A stretch of 64,000 nucleotides of DNA, from NCBI GenBank assembly GCA_045636945.1, contig JAZTYO010000023.1:22156-86155 (forward strand). The letters are read 5' to 3'. The position numbers and the translations under genes are program-made. Shown here piece by piece: positions 52,116 to 60,257 of the stretch. The notes under the pieces are model-generated. The model ran no database searches, was not told the DNA's origin, and worked only from the letters and a program-made list of their open reading frames with translations. This stretch comes from UMGS172 sp045636945. GTDB taxonomy: Bacteria; Bacillota; Clostridia; Oscillospirales; Acutalibacteraceae. Positions within the stretch are counted from its first letter, which is position 1, and the number at the start of each line of letters is the position of its first letter.

Positions 52116-52205
52116 AAATTTACATTAATTAAGTTTTTGTGTGTTTATGTGTAATTTTTATAAATTTGCATTGTAAAAAGTGTCGATTTTCGTGTTGCAA
52201 CATAC

Positions 52206-52234
52206 TTGTTAAATGCAAAACAATCTGTTATACT
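52206..52234 (+). promoter_or_regulatory. Sigma-A promoter of typA
   Basis: TTGTTA (52206-52211), 17 bases, TATACT (52229-52234), 54 bases before typA. Confidence 0.7.
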
Positions 52235-52288
52235 ATATGAGATAATTATGTCTAGAAATATCTAAATTTTCAAAGGGAAGTTGAAACT

Positions 52289-54118
52289 ATGCCAAAAGCA
52301 GAAAATTTGAGAAACGTTGCAATTATCGCCCACGTTGACCACGGCAAGACAACCTTGGTTGACCAGCTGTTGCGTCAGAGCGGTACCTTCCGCCAGAACG
52401 AACAGGTTGCAGAACGTGTTATGGACTCAGGTGACCTTGAAAGAGAAAGAGGTATCACAATCCTTTCCAAGAACACAAGTGTTATGTATGGCGATATTAA
52501 GATAAATATTGTAGACACTCCCGGACACGCTGATTTCGGCGGTGAGGTTGAGCGAATTCTTATGATGGTCGACGGTGTTGTTCTGTTGGTTGATGCCTTT
52601 GAGGGTTGTATGCCCCAGACACGATTCGTTTTGAAAAAAGCTCTCGGCCTTGGCAAAAAAGCAATCGTTGTTGTTAATAAAATTGATCGTCCTATGGCTC
52701 GTCCCAAAGAGGTTGTTGATGAAGTTCTTGATTTGTTTATCGAGCTTGGTGCCGATGATGAGCAGATTGAATTTCCAGTTGTTTATGCTTCGGGACGTGA
52801 TGGTTATGCTTCGCTTGACCCCGATAATATGGGCACCGATTTGAAACCCTTATATGATGCTATCGTAAACGAGATTGATGCTCCCGAGGGCGATATCGAA
52901 GGTCCTACTCAGGTGCTTTTCTCTAACATCGATTATGATGATTACATCGGTCGTATCGGTGTTGGACGTGTTGAAAGAGGAAGCCTTAAGGTCGGTCAAA
53001 ACGTTGCACTCTGCCGTGAGGACGGTACTCATAAGAACGTTAAAATCACTAAGCTCTTCCTTTTTGAGGGTCTTCGCAGAGTTGAGGTCGATGAAGCACC
53101 GTTTGGTGAACTTGTTTCGGTTGCTGGTATTGCAGACCTTAACATCGGTGAAACAGTTTGCGACCCCGAGCATATCGAACCTCTGCCTTTCATCAAGATA
53201 GATGAGCCTACTCTTTCTATGAACTTTATGGTAAATAACTCTCCTTTTGCAGGTAAAGAGGGTAAGTTTGTTACCTCCCGTAACCTTCGTGACAGATTGT
53301 TTAAAGAGGTTGAAACCAACGTAAGTATGCGTGTTGAGGAAACCGATTCGGCCGATACCTTTAAAGTTTCGGGTCGCGGTGAGTTGCATCTGTCCATTCT
53401 TATTGAGCAGATGCGTCGTCAGGGTTATGAATTTCAGGTTTCTCCTCCCGAGGTTATCTATAAAACCGATGCCAACGGTAAAAAGACTGAGCCTATTGAG
53501 CTTTTGATGATTGAGGTACCCGAAGAATACGTCGGTTCGGTTATGGAACGTCTTGGCACCCGTCACGCTGAATTGCAGAATATGGGTACACGTGATACAG
53601 GACTTACTCACCTTGAGTTTTTGATTCCTGCGCGCGGTCTTATCGGCTACCGTTCACAGTTTATGACCGATACCAACGGTAACGGTATAATGAACCATAT
53701 TTTCCACGGATACGAGGAGTATAAGGGAGATATTGAAAACCGTCTTACAGGTTCGCTTATTGTTCACGAATCGGGCGAATCTACGGGTTACGGACTTTTC
53801 AATACACAGTCCCGTGGCAAATTGTTTATAGGTCCCGGTGTTCCCGTTTATGAGGGTATGATTATCGGTGAAAATCCCAAAAATGAGGATATTGTATGTA
53901 ACGTCTGCAAGAAGAAGGCAGCAACCAATATGCGTGCTGCAGGCTCGGACGATGCATTGAAACTAACCCCACCGACAATTATGAGCCTTGAGCAATCGCT
54001 TGAGTTTATCAAGTCGGACGAGCTTGTTGAGATTACCCCTGAATCCATCCGCTTGAGAAAGCGTATTTTGGACAAAGAAACCCGAATGAAATACGAAAGC
54101 AGAATGAGAAAGCAGTAA
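52289..54118 (+). CDS. typA: Translational GTPase TypA/BipA
   Basis: The 609-residue GTPase has G1 AHVDHGKTTLVDQLL, G2 RERGITI, G3 DTPGHADFGGEV, G4 VNKIDRPMARP, then EF-G-like domains and the unique C-terminal domain (FNTQSRGKLFIGPGVPVYEGMIIGE-type block and LTPPTIMSLEQSLEFI). BipA binds 70S ribosomes and helps assembly and stress growth. Start ATG 52289 has AAAGGGAAG upstream. Its stop overlaps the next start by one base. Confidence 0.97.
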   Translation: MPKAENLRNVAIIAHVDHGKTTLVDQLLRQSGTFRQNEQVAERVMDSGDLERERGITILSKNTSVMYGDIKINIVDTPGHADFGGEVERILMMVDGVVLLVDAFEGCMPQTRFVLKKALGLGKKAIVVVNKIDRPMARPKEVVDEVLDLFIELGADDEQIEFPVVYASGRDGYASLDPDNMGTDLKPLYDAIVNEIDAPEGDIEGPTQVLFSNIDYDDYIGRIGVGRVERGSLKVGQNVALCREDGTHKNVKITKLFLFEGLRRVEVDEAPFGELVSVAGIADLNIGETVCDPEHIEPLPFIKIDEPTLSMNFMVNNSPFAGKEGKFVTSRNLRDRLFKEVETNVSMRVEETDSADTFKVSGRGELHLSILIEQMRRQGYEFQVSPPEVIYKTDANGKKTEPIELLMIEVPEEYVGSVMERLGTRHAELQNMGTRDTGLTHLEFLIPARGLIGYRSQFMTDTNGNGIMNHIFHGYEEYKGDIENRLTGSLIVHESGESTGYGLFNTQSRGKLFIGPGVPVYEGMIIGENPKNEDIVCNVCKKKAATNMRAAGSDDALKLTPPTIMSLEQSLEFIKSDELVEITPESIRLRKRILDKETRMKYESRMRKQ

Positions 54119-54999
54119 TGGAATTTATTATTCTTGATAACGAATGGCATACGCCGTATTGCAAAATCAACGGAAAATGCATAAACGAACTGATTGAGAT
54201 CGGTGCTGTCAAATTGGATGAAAATTTGAACGAGATCTCTCGTTTCAGTGTGCTTATCAAGTCTACCTTTACCAAAAAACTCAGCACCCGTTTTCAGCGA
54301 CTTACTAACATTACCACCGAGGAAATGTTGGAAAAGGGTATGACCTTTGACCAGGCCGTAAACCTTTATTCCGAATGGGCAGGAAATGATGCAATCACTA
54401 TGACCTGGAGTAATTCTGACCTTTATGTTTTGCTTGAAAATTTCCGTCTGCGTAGAAAAATAAACACAGTTCCCATTATCGGAAAGTATCTTGACCTGCA
54501 AAAGTATGTGCAGAACGAGATGATAAAGAGGGGAAGCAAAATTACCTCGCAGGTTTCGGTCAGCAATATGGCAATTATGCTCTCAATTCCTATTGATGGA
54601 ATCGGACTTCACCGTGCCCTTGACGACAGCCTGCTTTGTGCCGAAATGCTTCGCAAGGTGTATGATAAGAATGAGCTTTTGACCTACGTTATTGATACCT
54701 CAGTACCCGATTATTACACAAGACTTACCTTTAAGGCTTACATAATCCGTGATTTGAACAGTCCTCTTGTTAATAAAAAGAAGATGGAGTTCAAATGCGA
54801 AAAATGTGGTTCAGATGCTAAGCGTTTGACCTCTTGGAGTTTTAAAGGTCAATCCTTCAGAGCAGAGTTTTCGTGTGGTTGCGGTAACAAGTTTATCGGC
54901 CGTGTTTCGTTTAAGAAATATTACGATAAGGTTGTTGTTAAGCGAAATACTGCACCGATTCTTCCTACTTTAAAGGTAGTTGAAAAAACAGGAAACTAA
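54118..54999 (+). CDS. DEDD-family 3'-5' exonuclease with C-terminal zinc ribbon
   Basis: The 293-residue protein has an RNase T/DnaQ-like nuclease domain: Exo I IILDNEW (Asp-x-Glu), EIGAVKLDENLNEI, Exo II region TWSNSDLYVLL, and Exo III LHRALDDSLLCAEML (His and Asp). The C-terminal part (about 225-275) holds CEKCGSDAKR and FSCGCGNKF, a probable zinc ribbon that could bind RNA or DNA. It resembles the KapD/inhibitor-of-sporulation type of exonuclease. It is fused to typA by a TAATG overlap, hinting at a ribosome or RNA-related job. The substrate is unknown. Confidence 0.82.
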   Translation: MEFIILDNEWHTPYCKINGKCINELIEIGAVKLDENLNEISRFSVLIKSTFTKKLSTRFQRLTNITTEEMLEKGMTFDQAVNLYSEWAGNDAITMTWSNSDLYVLLENFRLRRKINTVPIIGKYLDLQKYVQNEMIKRGSKITSQVSVSNMAIMLSIPIDGIGLHRALDDSLLCAEMLRKVYDKNELLTYVIDTSVPDYYTRLTFKAYIIRDLNSPLVNKKKMEFKCEKCGSDAKRLTSWSFKGQSFRAEFSCGCGNKFIGRVSFKKYYDKVVVKRNTAPILPTLKVVEKTGN

Positions 55000-55024
55000 A
55001 CAAGAACAGTAAATTTAATAAATA

Positions 55025-55065
55025 ATCACCTGTACAAAATCATAAAATGTACGGGTGATTTTTTT
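55025..55065 (+). promoter_or_regulatory. Terminator hairpin enclosing the symporter ribosome site
   Basis: ATCACCTGTACA (55025-55036) and TGTACGGGTGAT (55048-55059) form 12 pairs with one G-U; a run of seven T (55059-55065) ends directly at ATG 55066. The ribosome site GGGTGAT (55053-55059) is wholly in the 3' arm. It looks like a full intrinsic terminator, yet no promoter fits between it and the gene. Confidence 0.7.
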
Positions 55066-56376
55066 ATGGGTGTTTTATCATATTTTTGTGCTTTGTTGTT
55101 GATAGCTTTAGGTGTGTATTTGTCTTTTAAATCGGGTTTCTTTCAATTTAAAAGATTAGGCTTGGTGTTTGACGTGACCTTCAAAAAGCTGCTTAAATCG
55201 AAGGATTTAAGCGGCTTTAAAGCAATGGCAATAGCACTTGGAAGCACAATCGGTATAGGTAATATTATCGGTGTATCTGCTGCAATAATTATAGGTGGAC
55301 CGGGTGCGATTTTTTGGATGCTTGTAACCGGTTTTGCAGGTATGATAATTAAGTTTACAGAAGTATACATTTGCGTAGATGAAGCAATGAATTCGAATCG
55401 TTACTGCGGTGGACCGATGTATGTATTAAAAGAGAGAGGGACAGGTGCTTTAAGATATTTTGGTACATTTTTTGCAGTAGTGACGGTTCTTGCATCGTTT
55501 TTTGCAGGAAATGTTATGCAATCAAAATCAATATACCGTTTTGCCAATCTGGGATTTAGTATAGGCTTTTTACCCATAACTGTTGTTCTCCTATTACTGC
55601 TGTTTATTATCTTGATTGGTAAAGACCGATTGTATCAAAATCTTTCGGCTATACTTGTGCCGTTGATGTCGTTTTTCTATATTACTGCTGTTGTTATAAT
55701 TATTTTAAAAAATATTGAAAACCTTCCAAATGCGATTTTATCTATCGTTACATCAGCATTTGGGTTTAATCAAGTTATTGGAGGGTTTTCCGGTGCAGTA
55801 ATATCTGCTGCTTTAAGGACAGGGGTTATGAAAGGGCTTTTCACCCACGAGGCAGGTATGGGCAGTTCACCCATTGCACATTCGAGTACAAATGAAAAAG
55901 ACCCCTTCTGCCAAGGGTGTTGGGGTATCGTTGAAGTGTTTATTGATACTGTCGTTGTCTGTATGTTGACAGCAGTTGCTGTTTTAACTTCACCTATCTA
56001 TCTGCAAAACAGAATTTCTGATCCTTTTCAATTAATTTGCGATATTTTCAGTGATGCTTTTGGTGCTTTTGGGATAAAGGCATTGAGTATATCGGCTATT
56101 TTGTTTGCTTTTGCTTCAATAGTCGGTTGGTCATTTTATGGAATCAAATCATTGGAATTTTTCACACAAAACGGTGTATCGAAAAAAGTGTATGTGTGTT
56201 TATTTTTGACTTTTGTGCCGTTGTCTTGCGTTATAAGTGAAGATTTTGCGTGGGATCTGACCGACCTTTTTAATTCGTTGATGTTGATACCTAATGCAGT
56301 ATTACTGTTATCTTTAGGAGGCGATACAGTTTCACGACTCAAGAAGATCAAAAAGGTGCTTGAAATTAAGACGTAA
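55066..56376 (+). CDS. Sodium:alanine symporter family protein (AGCS)
   Basis: The 436-residue protein has ten or eleven membrane helices and AGCS signatures: GSTIGIGNIIGVSAAIIIGGPGAIFWM near 65-90, YCGGPMYVL, and GLFTHEAGMGSSPIAHSS near 265. It imports alanine or glycine with sodium. Alanine uptake may matter for germination or wall precursors, but nothing here shows that. Its ribosome site lies within the preceding hairpin, so expression may depend on read-through from typA. Confidence 0.9.
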   Translation: MGVLSYFCALLLIALGVYLSFKSGFFQFKRLGLVFDVTFKKLLKSKDLSGFKAMAIALGSTIGIGNIIGVSAAIIIGGPGAIFWMLVTGFAGMIIKFTEVYICVDEAMNSNRYCGGPMYVLKERGTGALRYFGTFFAVVTVLASFFAGNVMQSKSIYRFANLGFSIGFLPITVVLLLLLFIILIGKDRLYQNLSAILVPLMSFFYITAVVIIILKNIENLPNAILSIVTSAFGFNQVIGGFSGAVISAALRTGVMKGLFTHEAGMGSSPIAHSSTNEKDPFCQGCWGIVEVFIDTVVVCMLTAVAVLTSPIYLQNRISDPFQLICDIFSDAFGAFGIKALSISAILFAFASIVGWSFYGIKSLEFFTQNGVSKKVYVCLFLTFVPLSCVISEDFAWDLTDLFNSLMLIPNAVLLLSLGGDTVSRLKKIKKVLEIKT

Positions 56377-56409
56377 TGTATATATAATACCTTTAAAAGA
56401 GGTGAAGTT

Positions 56410-57285
56410 ATGAAGTGCTTTGGATGTCCGAGAAATTGCGGTGCTGAACGAACCGAAAAGTTTGGTAAAGGATACTGTAAAATGCCTGAAAATCCGATTG
56501 TTGCAAGAGCTGGTCTGCATTTTGGGGAAGAACCGCCGATAAGCGGCAAAAACGGTTCGGGAACTGTGTTTTTCAGCGGTTGTTCCTTAGGCTGCGTTTT
56601 CTGTCAGAATGAGGAAATATCACATAAAAATTTTGGTAAGCCTATTTCGATTGAACGTCTTGCGGAAATTTTTAAAGAGCTTGAATATATGGGTGCTCAT
56701 AACATAAACCTTGTCAATCCGACGCACTATGTTCACGCTATCGCTGATGCTTTGAAAATATACAAACCTAATATACCGATTGTTTATAATTCGGGTGGAT
56801 ATGATACGGTTGAAACAATAGAAAAAGCATCAGAGTTTGTTGATATTTTTCTTATGGATATGAAATACCGTTCGTGTGAGAGAGCATCGAAATATTCTAA
56901 AGCAGTAGATTATACTTTTGTTGTTGAAAAGTCGATTTTAAAATGTGCAGATATTATAAAAGAAAATTCCTACAACGATGACGGTATGTTGAAAAAAGGC
57001 TTGATAATCCGCCATCTCATTTTGCCTCAAGGTACAAACGATGCTATTGAGGTTATAAAATGGGTTGAGCAAAACGTTCCTTGGGCTATTTTCAGTTTGA
57101 TGAGTCAGTATACGCCTCACGGCGACCTCGAAAATTTCAAAGAAATTAACCGCAAGATAACCAAACGCGAGTATTACAAGGTTTTGGATTTTGCCGAAAG
57201 GTGTGATATTGAAAATATCTACACGCAAGACCTTGAAAGTGGAGATGAAATGTTTATTCCGCCATTTGATTTGAGCGGAGTATAA
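56410..57285 (+). CDS. Radical SAM protein, PflX/pyruvate-formate-lyase-activase-like
   Basis: The 291-residue protein opens with a cysteine pair MKCFGCPRNC, then the radical SAM cluster CSLGCVFCQN (C-X3-C-X2-C), NPTHYVHAIADAL and IYNSGGYDTVE-type sequence, FLMDMKYRS and ending with NIYTQDLESGDEMFIPPFDL. This is the PflX-type family of activase-like proteins; the target enzyme is not known and no glycyl-radical enzyme lies nearby. AAGAGGTGAAGTT precedes ATG 56410. It lies between the symporter and spoIVA. Confidence 0.85.
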   Translation: MKCFGCPRNCGAERTEKFGKGYCKMPENPIVARAGLHFGEEPPISGKNGSGTVFFSGCSLGCVFCQNEEISHKNFGKPISIERLAEIFKELEYMGAHNINLVNPTHYVHAIADALKIYKPNIPIVYNSGGYDTVETIEKASEFVDIFLMDMKYRSCERASKYSKAVDYTFVVEKSILKCADIIKENSYNDDGMLKKGLIIRHLILPQGTNDAIEVIKWVEQNVPWAIFSLMSQYTPHGDLENFKEINRKITKREYYKVLDFAERCDIENIYTQDLESGDEMFIPPFDLSGV

Positions 57286-57293
57286 AATTATTT

Positions 57294-57355
57294 AGTCATT
57301 CCTTTTAGTTAGGGACGATACGGTAAATGTTCCACGATTTGGAATGACTTTTATT
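57294..57355 (+). terminator. Terminator with long loop after the radical SAM gene
   Basis: AGTCATTCC (57294-57302) pairs with GGAATGACT (57341-57349) around a 38-base loop, followed by TTTATTTT. The long loop makes it weaker than the others. Confidence 0.55.
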
Positions 57356-57358
57356 TTG

Positions 57359-57387
57359 TCATAAATCAAAAATCCAACTCATAAAAT
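57359..57387 (+). promoter_or_regulatory. Candidate sigma-E promoter of spoIVA
   Basis: TCATAAA (57359-57365), 14 bases, CATAAAAT (57380-57387). The -10 differs from the B. subtilis sigma-E pattern CATACAAT at one position and the spacing fits. spoIVA is a sigma-E gene in studied spore formers. Confidence 0.5.
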
Positions 57388-57421
57388 TAAGCAAAGAAAT
57401 GAGAATGCTGGAGGAATGTTT

Positions 57422-58900
57422 ATGACAAGCACAAGTATTTACGGTGATATAGCAGCACGTACGGGTGGAGATATTTATATCGGAGTTGTAGGACCTGTCC
57501 GTACCGGTAAATCAACATTTATTAAAAAGTTTATGGATACCTTAGTTATACCCAACATCGACGGTGAGTATCAAAAAGAAAGAGCCAACGATGAGCTACC
57601 GCAATCGGCGGGCGGAAGAACAATTATGACCACCGAGCCCAAATTTGTACCCGAAAAAGGTGTAAAAATCGACCTTGAGAATAACGTATCAATGAACGTC
57701 CGTCTTATCGATTGTGTTGGTTACATTGTCCCGAGTTCATACGGCTATATTGAAGACGATGCACCGAGAATGGTTATGACTCCTTGGTTTGAAGAACCTG
57801 TTCCTTTTAATATGGCGGCAGAATTCGGTACTAAAAAGGTCATAACAGAACATTCAACTATTGGTCTTGTAATTACCACCGACGGCAGTATAAGTGATAT
57901 ACCGAGAGAAGAGTATGCCGAAGCCGAAGAACGCGTTATAAACGAATTAAAGGCCATTAACAAGCCTTTTGTCGTACTTATGAACAGTATGTATCCGTTC
58001 TCGGAATCGGCGAAGGATGTTGCAAAAGAAATTGCCGAAAAATACGATGTTGCAGTTAAACCTATAAACTGTCTTGAGCTTTCTGAACAGGATATTACCG
58101 ATATTTTGACTGAGATGCTGTATGAATTTCCCGTAAAGGAAATAAAAATCAAACTGCCGATGTGGATTACTGCTTTGGACTCTGAACATTGGCTGCAAAA
58201 ACAGTTGTATTCTTCAATTTTGAAGTCTTCTGATGAACTTTCAAAGGTTGCCGATATCGAGTCCTTCTCTAAAAGACTGTCGGGTTGTGAAAATGTAACG
58301 TATTGTGCTGTTGATGATATTGAGTTGGGGTGTGGCAGTGCTACGGTAATTTCCGATATCGACCGCAGTCTGTTCTACAGCGTTCTTAAGGAATCAACAG
58401 GTGTTGATATTAATAATGAACAACAGTTAATGAAGGAAATTATTGAATTTTCAAACATAAAAAAGGAGTATTACCGCTTTAAAAATGCTCTTGATGAGGT
58501 AGAGGCAACAGGATACGGTATCGTTATGCCTGAGATTGACGAGTTGTCCTTGGAGGAGCCCGAAATTGTAAAGCAGGGAGGACGTTATGGAGTCCGACTT
58601 CGTGCTTCTGCACCGTCAATCCATATGATGAAAGCTAACATTACCACCGAGGTTAGCCCGATTGTCGGTTCGGAAAAGCAATCTGAAGACCTTGTTATGT
58701 ATCTTCTTAATGAGTTTGAGGAAGAACCGACCAAGATTTGGGATTCAAATATCTTCGGTAAATCCTTACACGAGCTTGTCAACGAGGGTCTGCATACTAA
58801 ACTTGCAAGAATGCCGATGGATGCAAGAATGCGCTTGCAGGAAACTTTGGAACGTGTAATAAACGAGGGCTGTTCGGGTCTTATTTGTATTATACTTTGA
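57422..58900 (+). CDS. spoIVA: Stage IV sporulation protein A
   Basis: The 492-residue ATPase has an N-terminal TRAFAC-type domain with Walker A GPVRTGKSTFIKKF, the SpoIVA blocks LPQSAGGRTIMTTEPKFVP, RLIDCVGYIVPSSYGY and TIGLVITTDGSISDIPREEY, a middle domain, and the conserved C-terminus ERVINEGCSGLICIIL. It polymerises on the forespore, anchored by SpoVM, as the coat base. ATG 57422 is chosen because GGAGGA (57410-57415) is correctly spaced; ATG 57416 abuts it. Length is normal. Confidence 0.97.
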   Translation: MTSTSIYGDIAARTGGDIYIGVVGPVRTGKSTFIKKFMDTLVIPNIDGEYQKERANDELPQSAGGRTIMTTEPKFVPEKGVKIDLENNVSMNVRLIDCVGYIVPSSYGYIEDDAPRMVMTPWFEEPVPFNMAAEFGTKKVITEHSTIGLVITTDGSISDIPREEYAEAEERVINELKAINKPFVVLMNSMYPFSESAKDVAKEIAEKYDVAVKPINCLELSEQDITDILTEMLYEFPVKEIKIKLPMWITALDSEHWLQKQLYSSILKSSDELSKVADIESFSKRLSGCENVTYCAVDDIELGCGSATVISDIDRSLFYSVLKESTGVDINNEQQLMKEIIEFSNIKKEYYRFKNALDEVEATGYGIVMPEIDELSLEEPEIVKQGGRYGVRLRASAPSIHMMKANITTEVSPIVGSEKQSEDLVMYLLNEFEEEPTKIWDSNIFGKSLHELVNEGLHTKLARMPMDARMRLQETLERVINEGCSGLICIIL

Positions 58901-58902
58901 TG

Positions 58903-58931
58903 TTGAAAAGTTCATAAATTTATGATAAAAT
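58903..58931 (+). promoter_or_regulatory. Sigma-A promoter of the YcxB-like gene
   Basis: TTGAAA (58903-58908), 17 bases, TAAAAT (58926-58931). It overlaps the left arm of the spoIVA terminator. Confidence 0.6.
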
Positions 58932-58957
58932 GTGCTTGTATTAACAGGCACATTTTT
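58927..58957 (+). terminator. Terminator of spoIVA
   Basis: AAAATGTGC (58927-58935) pairs with GCACATTTT (58948-58956), followed by T and G. The stem is AT-rich at its base. Confidence 0.65.
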
Positions 58958-58973
58958 GATTTGGGTGGTATTT

Positions 58974-59708
58974 ATGGAAGAAAGAAAAATATACTTTACT
59001 TGCGAAACTAAAGTTGATTGGGATACCTATAAGGAACTCGATAAAATCAAATACCGTAAGGTGAATCGTTTGCAGTTGTTTCTTATCTTTCTGGCAGTAG
59101 TTGTATCTGCTGTAGCTTTCTTTACAAAAATATTATCTTTGAGCTACTGTTTGTTGCTATTTGGCTGTTCGGTAATTGCTTTGTTTACAAATGTTTTAAT
59201 TACCAAGACCTCGGACCGACTTCAAGGCCAACAAAAAGTCAAATACGGGAAGGACGTAATTGATTACCATATTGAGTTAGGGGATAGGATATACGTATCT
59301 TCTTCCTGCGAGCCTGACCGTACCTATGAGTATGCCTTGGTTGAAAAGGTTTACGAAACCAAAGAAAATGTAATTCTCGTTATGCCATTTGGTGTTACAC
59401 TTATGCTTTTAAAGGCTAATATAAAAAGTGACTGTAATTTGGATTTTAAACAGTTTATTTTTGATAAGTGCTATTCTTTAAAGAAACTGAAATTTAAAAA
59501 GGTTAAGGATGGTAAGAAAAAGTTCGGCTATTTAGTTTTCTTGTGGTTCTTTGTAAGTATTGTTGTGCTGATGTTTTATTTCTACTTAAAAACTCCCGAA
59601 AATTGGCGAGAACTTGGACGTAACCCGAAATATTCCTCGTCACAGCAGTCGACTTCGGATAATTCGTCGGTATCGTCATCAGGTATCATTGTAGATTCTT
59701 CAAAATAA
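58974..59708 (+). CDS. YcxB-like membrane protein
   Basis: The 244-residue protein has a cytoplasmic start (MEERKIYFTCETKVDWDTY), two close membrane helices (about 35-55 and 58-78), a YcxB-like domain (VKYGKDVIDYHIELGDRIYV to about 175; YEYALVEKVYETKENVILVMPFG), a third helix (about 185-205), and a Ser-rich tail. The role of this family is unknown. GGGTGG lies ten bases before ATG 58974; the frame is open further upstream through the spoIVA terminator without a ribosome site. Confidence 0.75.
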   Translation: MEERKIYFTCETKVDWDTYKELDKIKYRKVNRLQLFLIFLAVVVSAVAFFTKILSLSYCLLLFGCSVIALFTNVLITKTSDRLQGQQKVKYGKDVIDYHIELGDRIYVSSSCEPDRTYEYALVEKVYETKENVILVMPFGVTLMLLKANIKSDCNLDFKQFIFDKCYSLKKLKFKKVKDGKKKFGYLVFLWFFVSIVVLMFYFYLKTPENWRELGRNPKYSSSQQSTSDNSSVSSSGIIVDSSK

Positions 59709-59764
59709 TATGGATTTTGATATATTTTTGCAAATTTTGTAAAAATTTTCATTAAATGCGAATA

Positions 59765-59785
59765 ATTCCTATTGACAAATAGAAT
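59765..59785. promoter_or_regulatory. Candidate PerR/Fur operator over the -35
   Basis: ATTCCTATT, GAC, AAATAGAAT is a 21-bp near-palindrome covering the -35 of the perR-rubrerythrin promoter. Its AT-rich 7-1-7-like symmetry fits a Fur-family autoregulatory site. Confidence 0.5.
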
Positions 59786-59800
59786 AAGATGTGTTATATT
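59772..59800 (+). promoter_or_regulatory. Sigma-A promoter of perR-rubrerythrin
   Basis: TTGACA (59772-59777), 17 bases, TATATT (59795-59800), 43 bases before perR. Confidence 0.85.
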
Positions 59801-59843
59801 AGACTCACAGCGAGAGAGCTGAACTTCGAAAAGGAGGGAGTTT

Positions 59844-60230
59844 ATGGAGCAAAGAGCTAAACACTTTAAAAAAAGAGATGCGATTTTGAACTGTGTTAAA
59901 TGTACAAAAGTTCATCCGTCAGCCGATTGGGTGTTTGCTCAATTAAAGCCAGATATATCAAATCTTTCTTTAGGTACTGTATACCGAAATCTTGCGTTTT
60001 TTAAAGAGCAAGGCTTGATAGTGAGCCTTGGTACTGTAAAAGGTATCGAAAGATTTGACGGAAACGTTGACCCACACGTTCATTTTATATGTAATGAATG
60101 TGGCAGTATCTTAGACCTCGAGTCGGTTGAGGTACCCGAAAGTCTTGCAAATTCAGTTGCAAGCGAAAACAGTATTTTGGTTAATAACTGCACCTTGACC
60201 TTTACTGGTCTTTGCAGTAAATGTAAATAA
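59844..60230 (+). CDS. perR: Fur-family regulator, PerR-like
   Basis: The 128-residue protein has a winged helix with LSLGTVYRNLAFFKEQGLI, candidate peroxide-sensing metal ligands H24 (KVHPSADW), D72, H78 and H80 (FDGNVDPHVHF) and D91, and a structural zinc site C83/C86 with CSKC at the C-terminus. These positions correspond to PerR rather than Fur, and the rubrerythrin gene follows after 27 bases, fitting peroxide defence in an anaerobe. AAGGAGGGAG precedes ATG 59844. Confidence 0.88.
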   Translation: MEQRAKHFKKRDAILNCVKCTKVHPSADWVFAQLKPDISNLSLGTVYRNLAFFKEQGLIVSLGTVKGIERFDGNVDPHVHFICNECGSILDLESVEVPESLANSVASENSILVNNCTLTFTGLCSKCK

Positions 60231-60257
60231 TAAAATTAATTTTTGGAGGAAATAATA

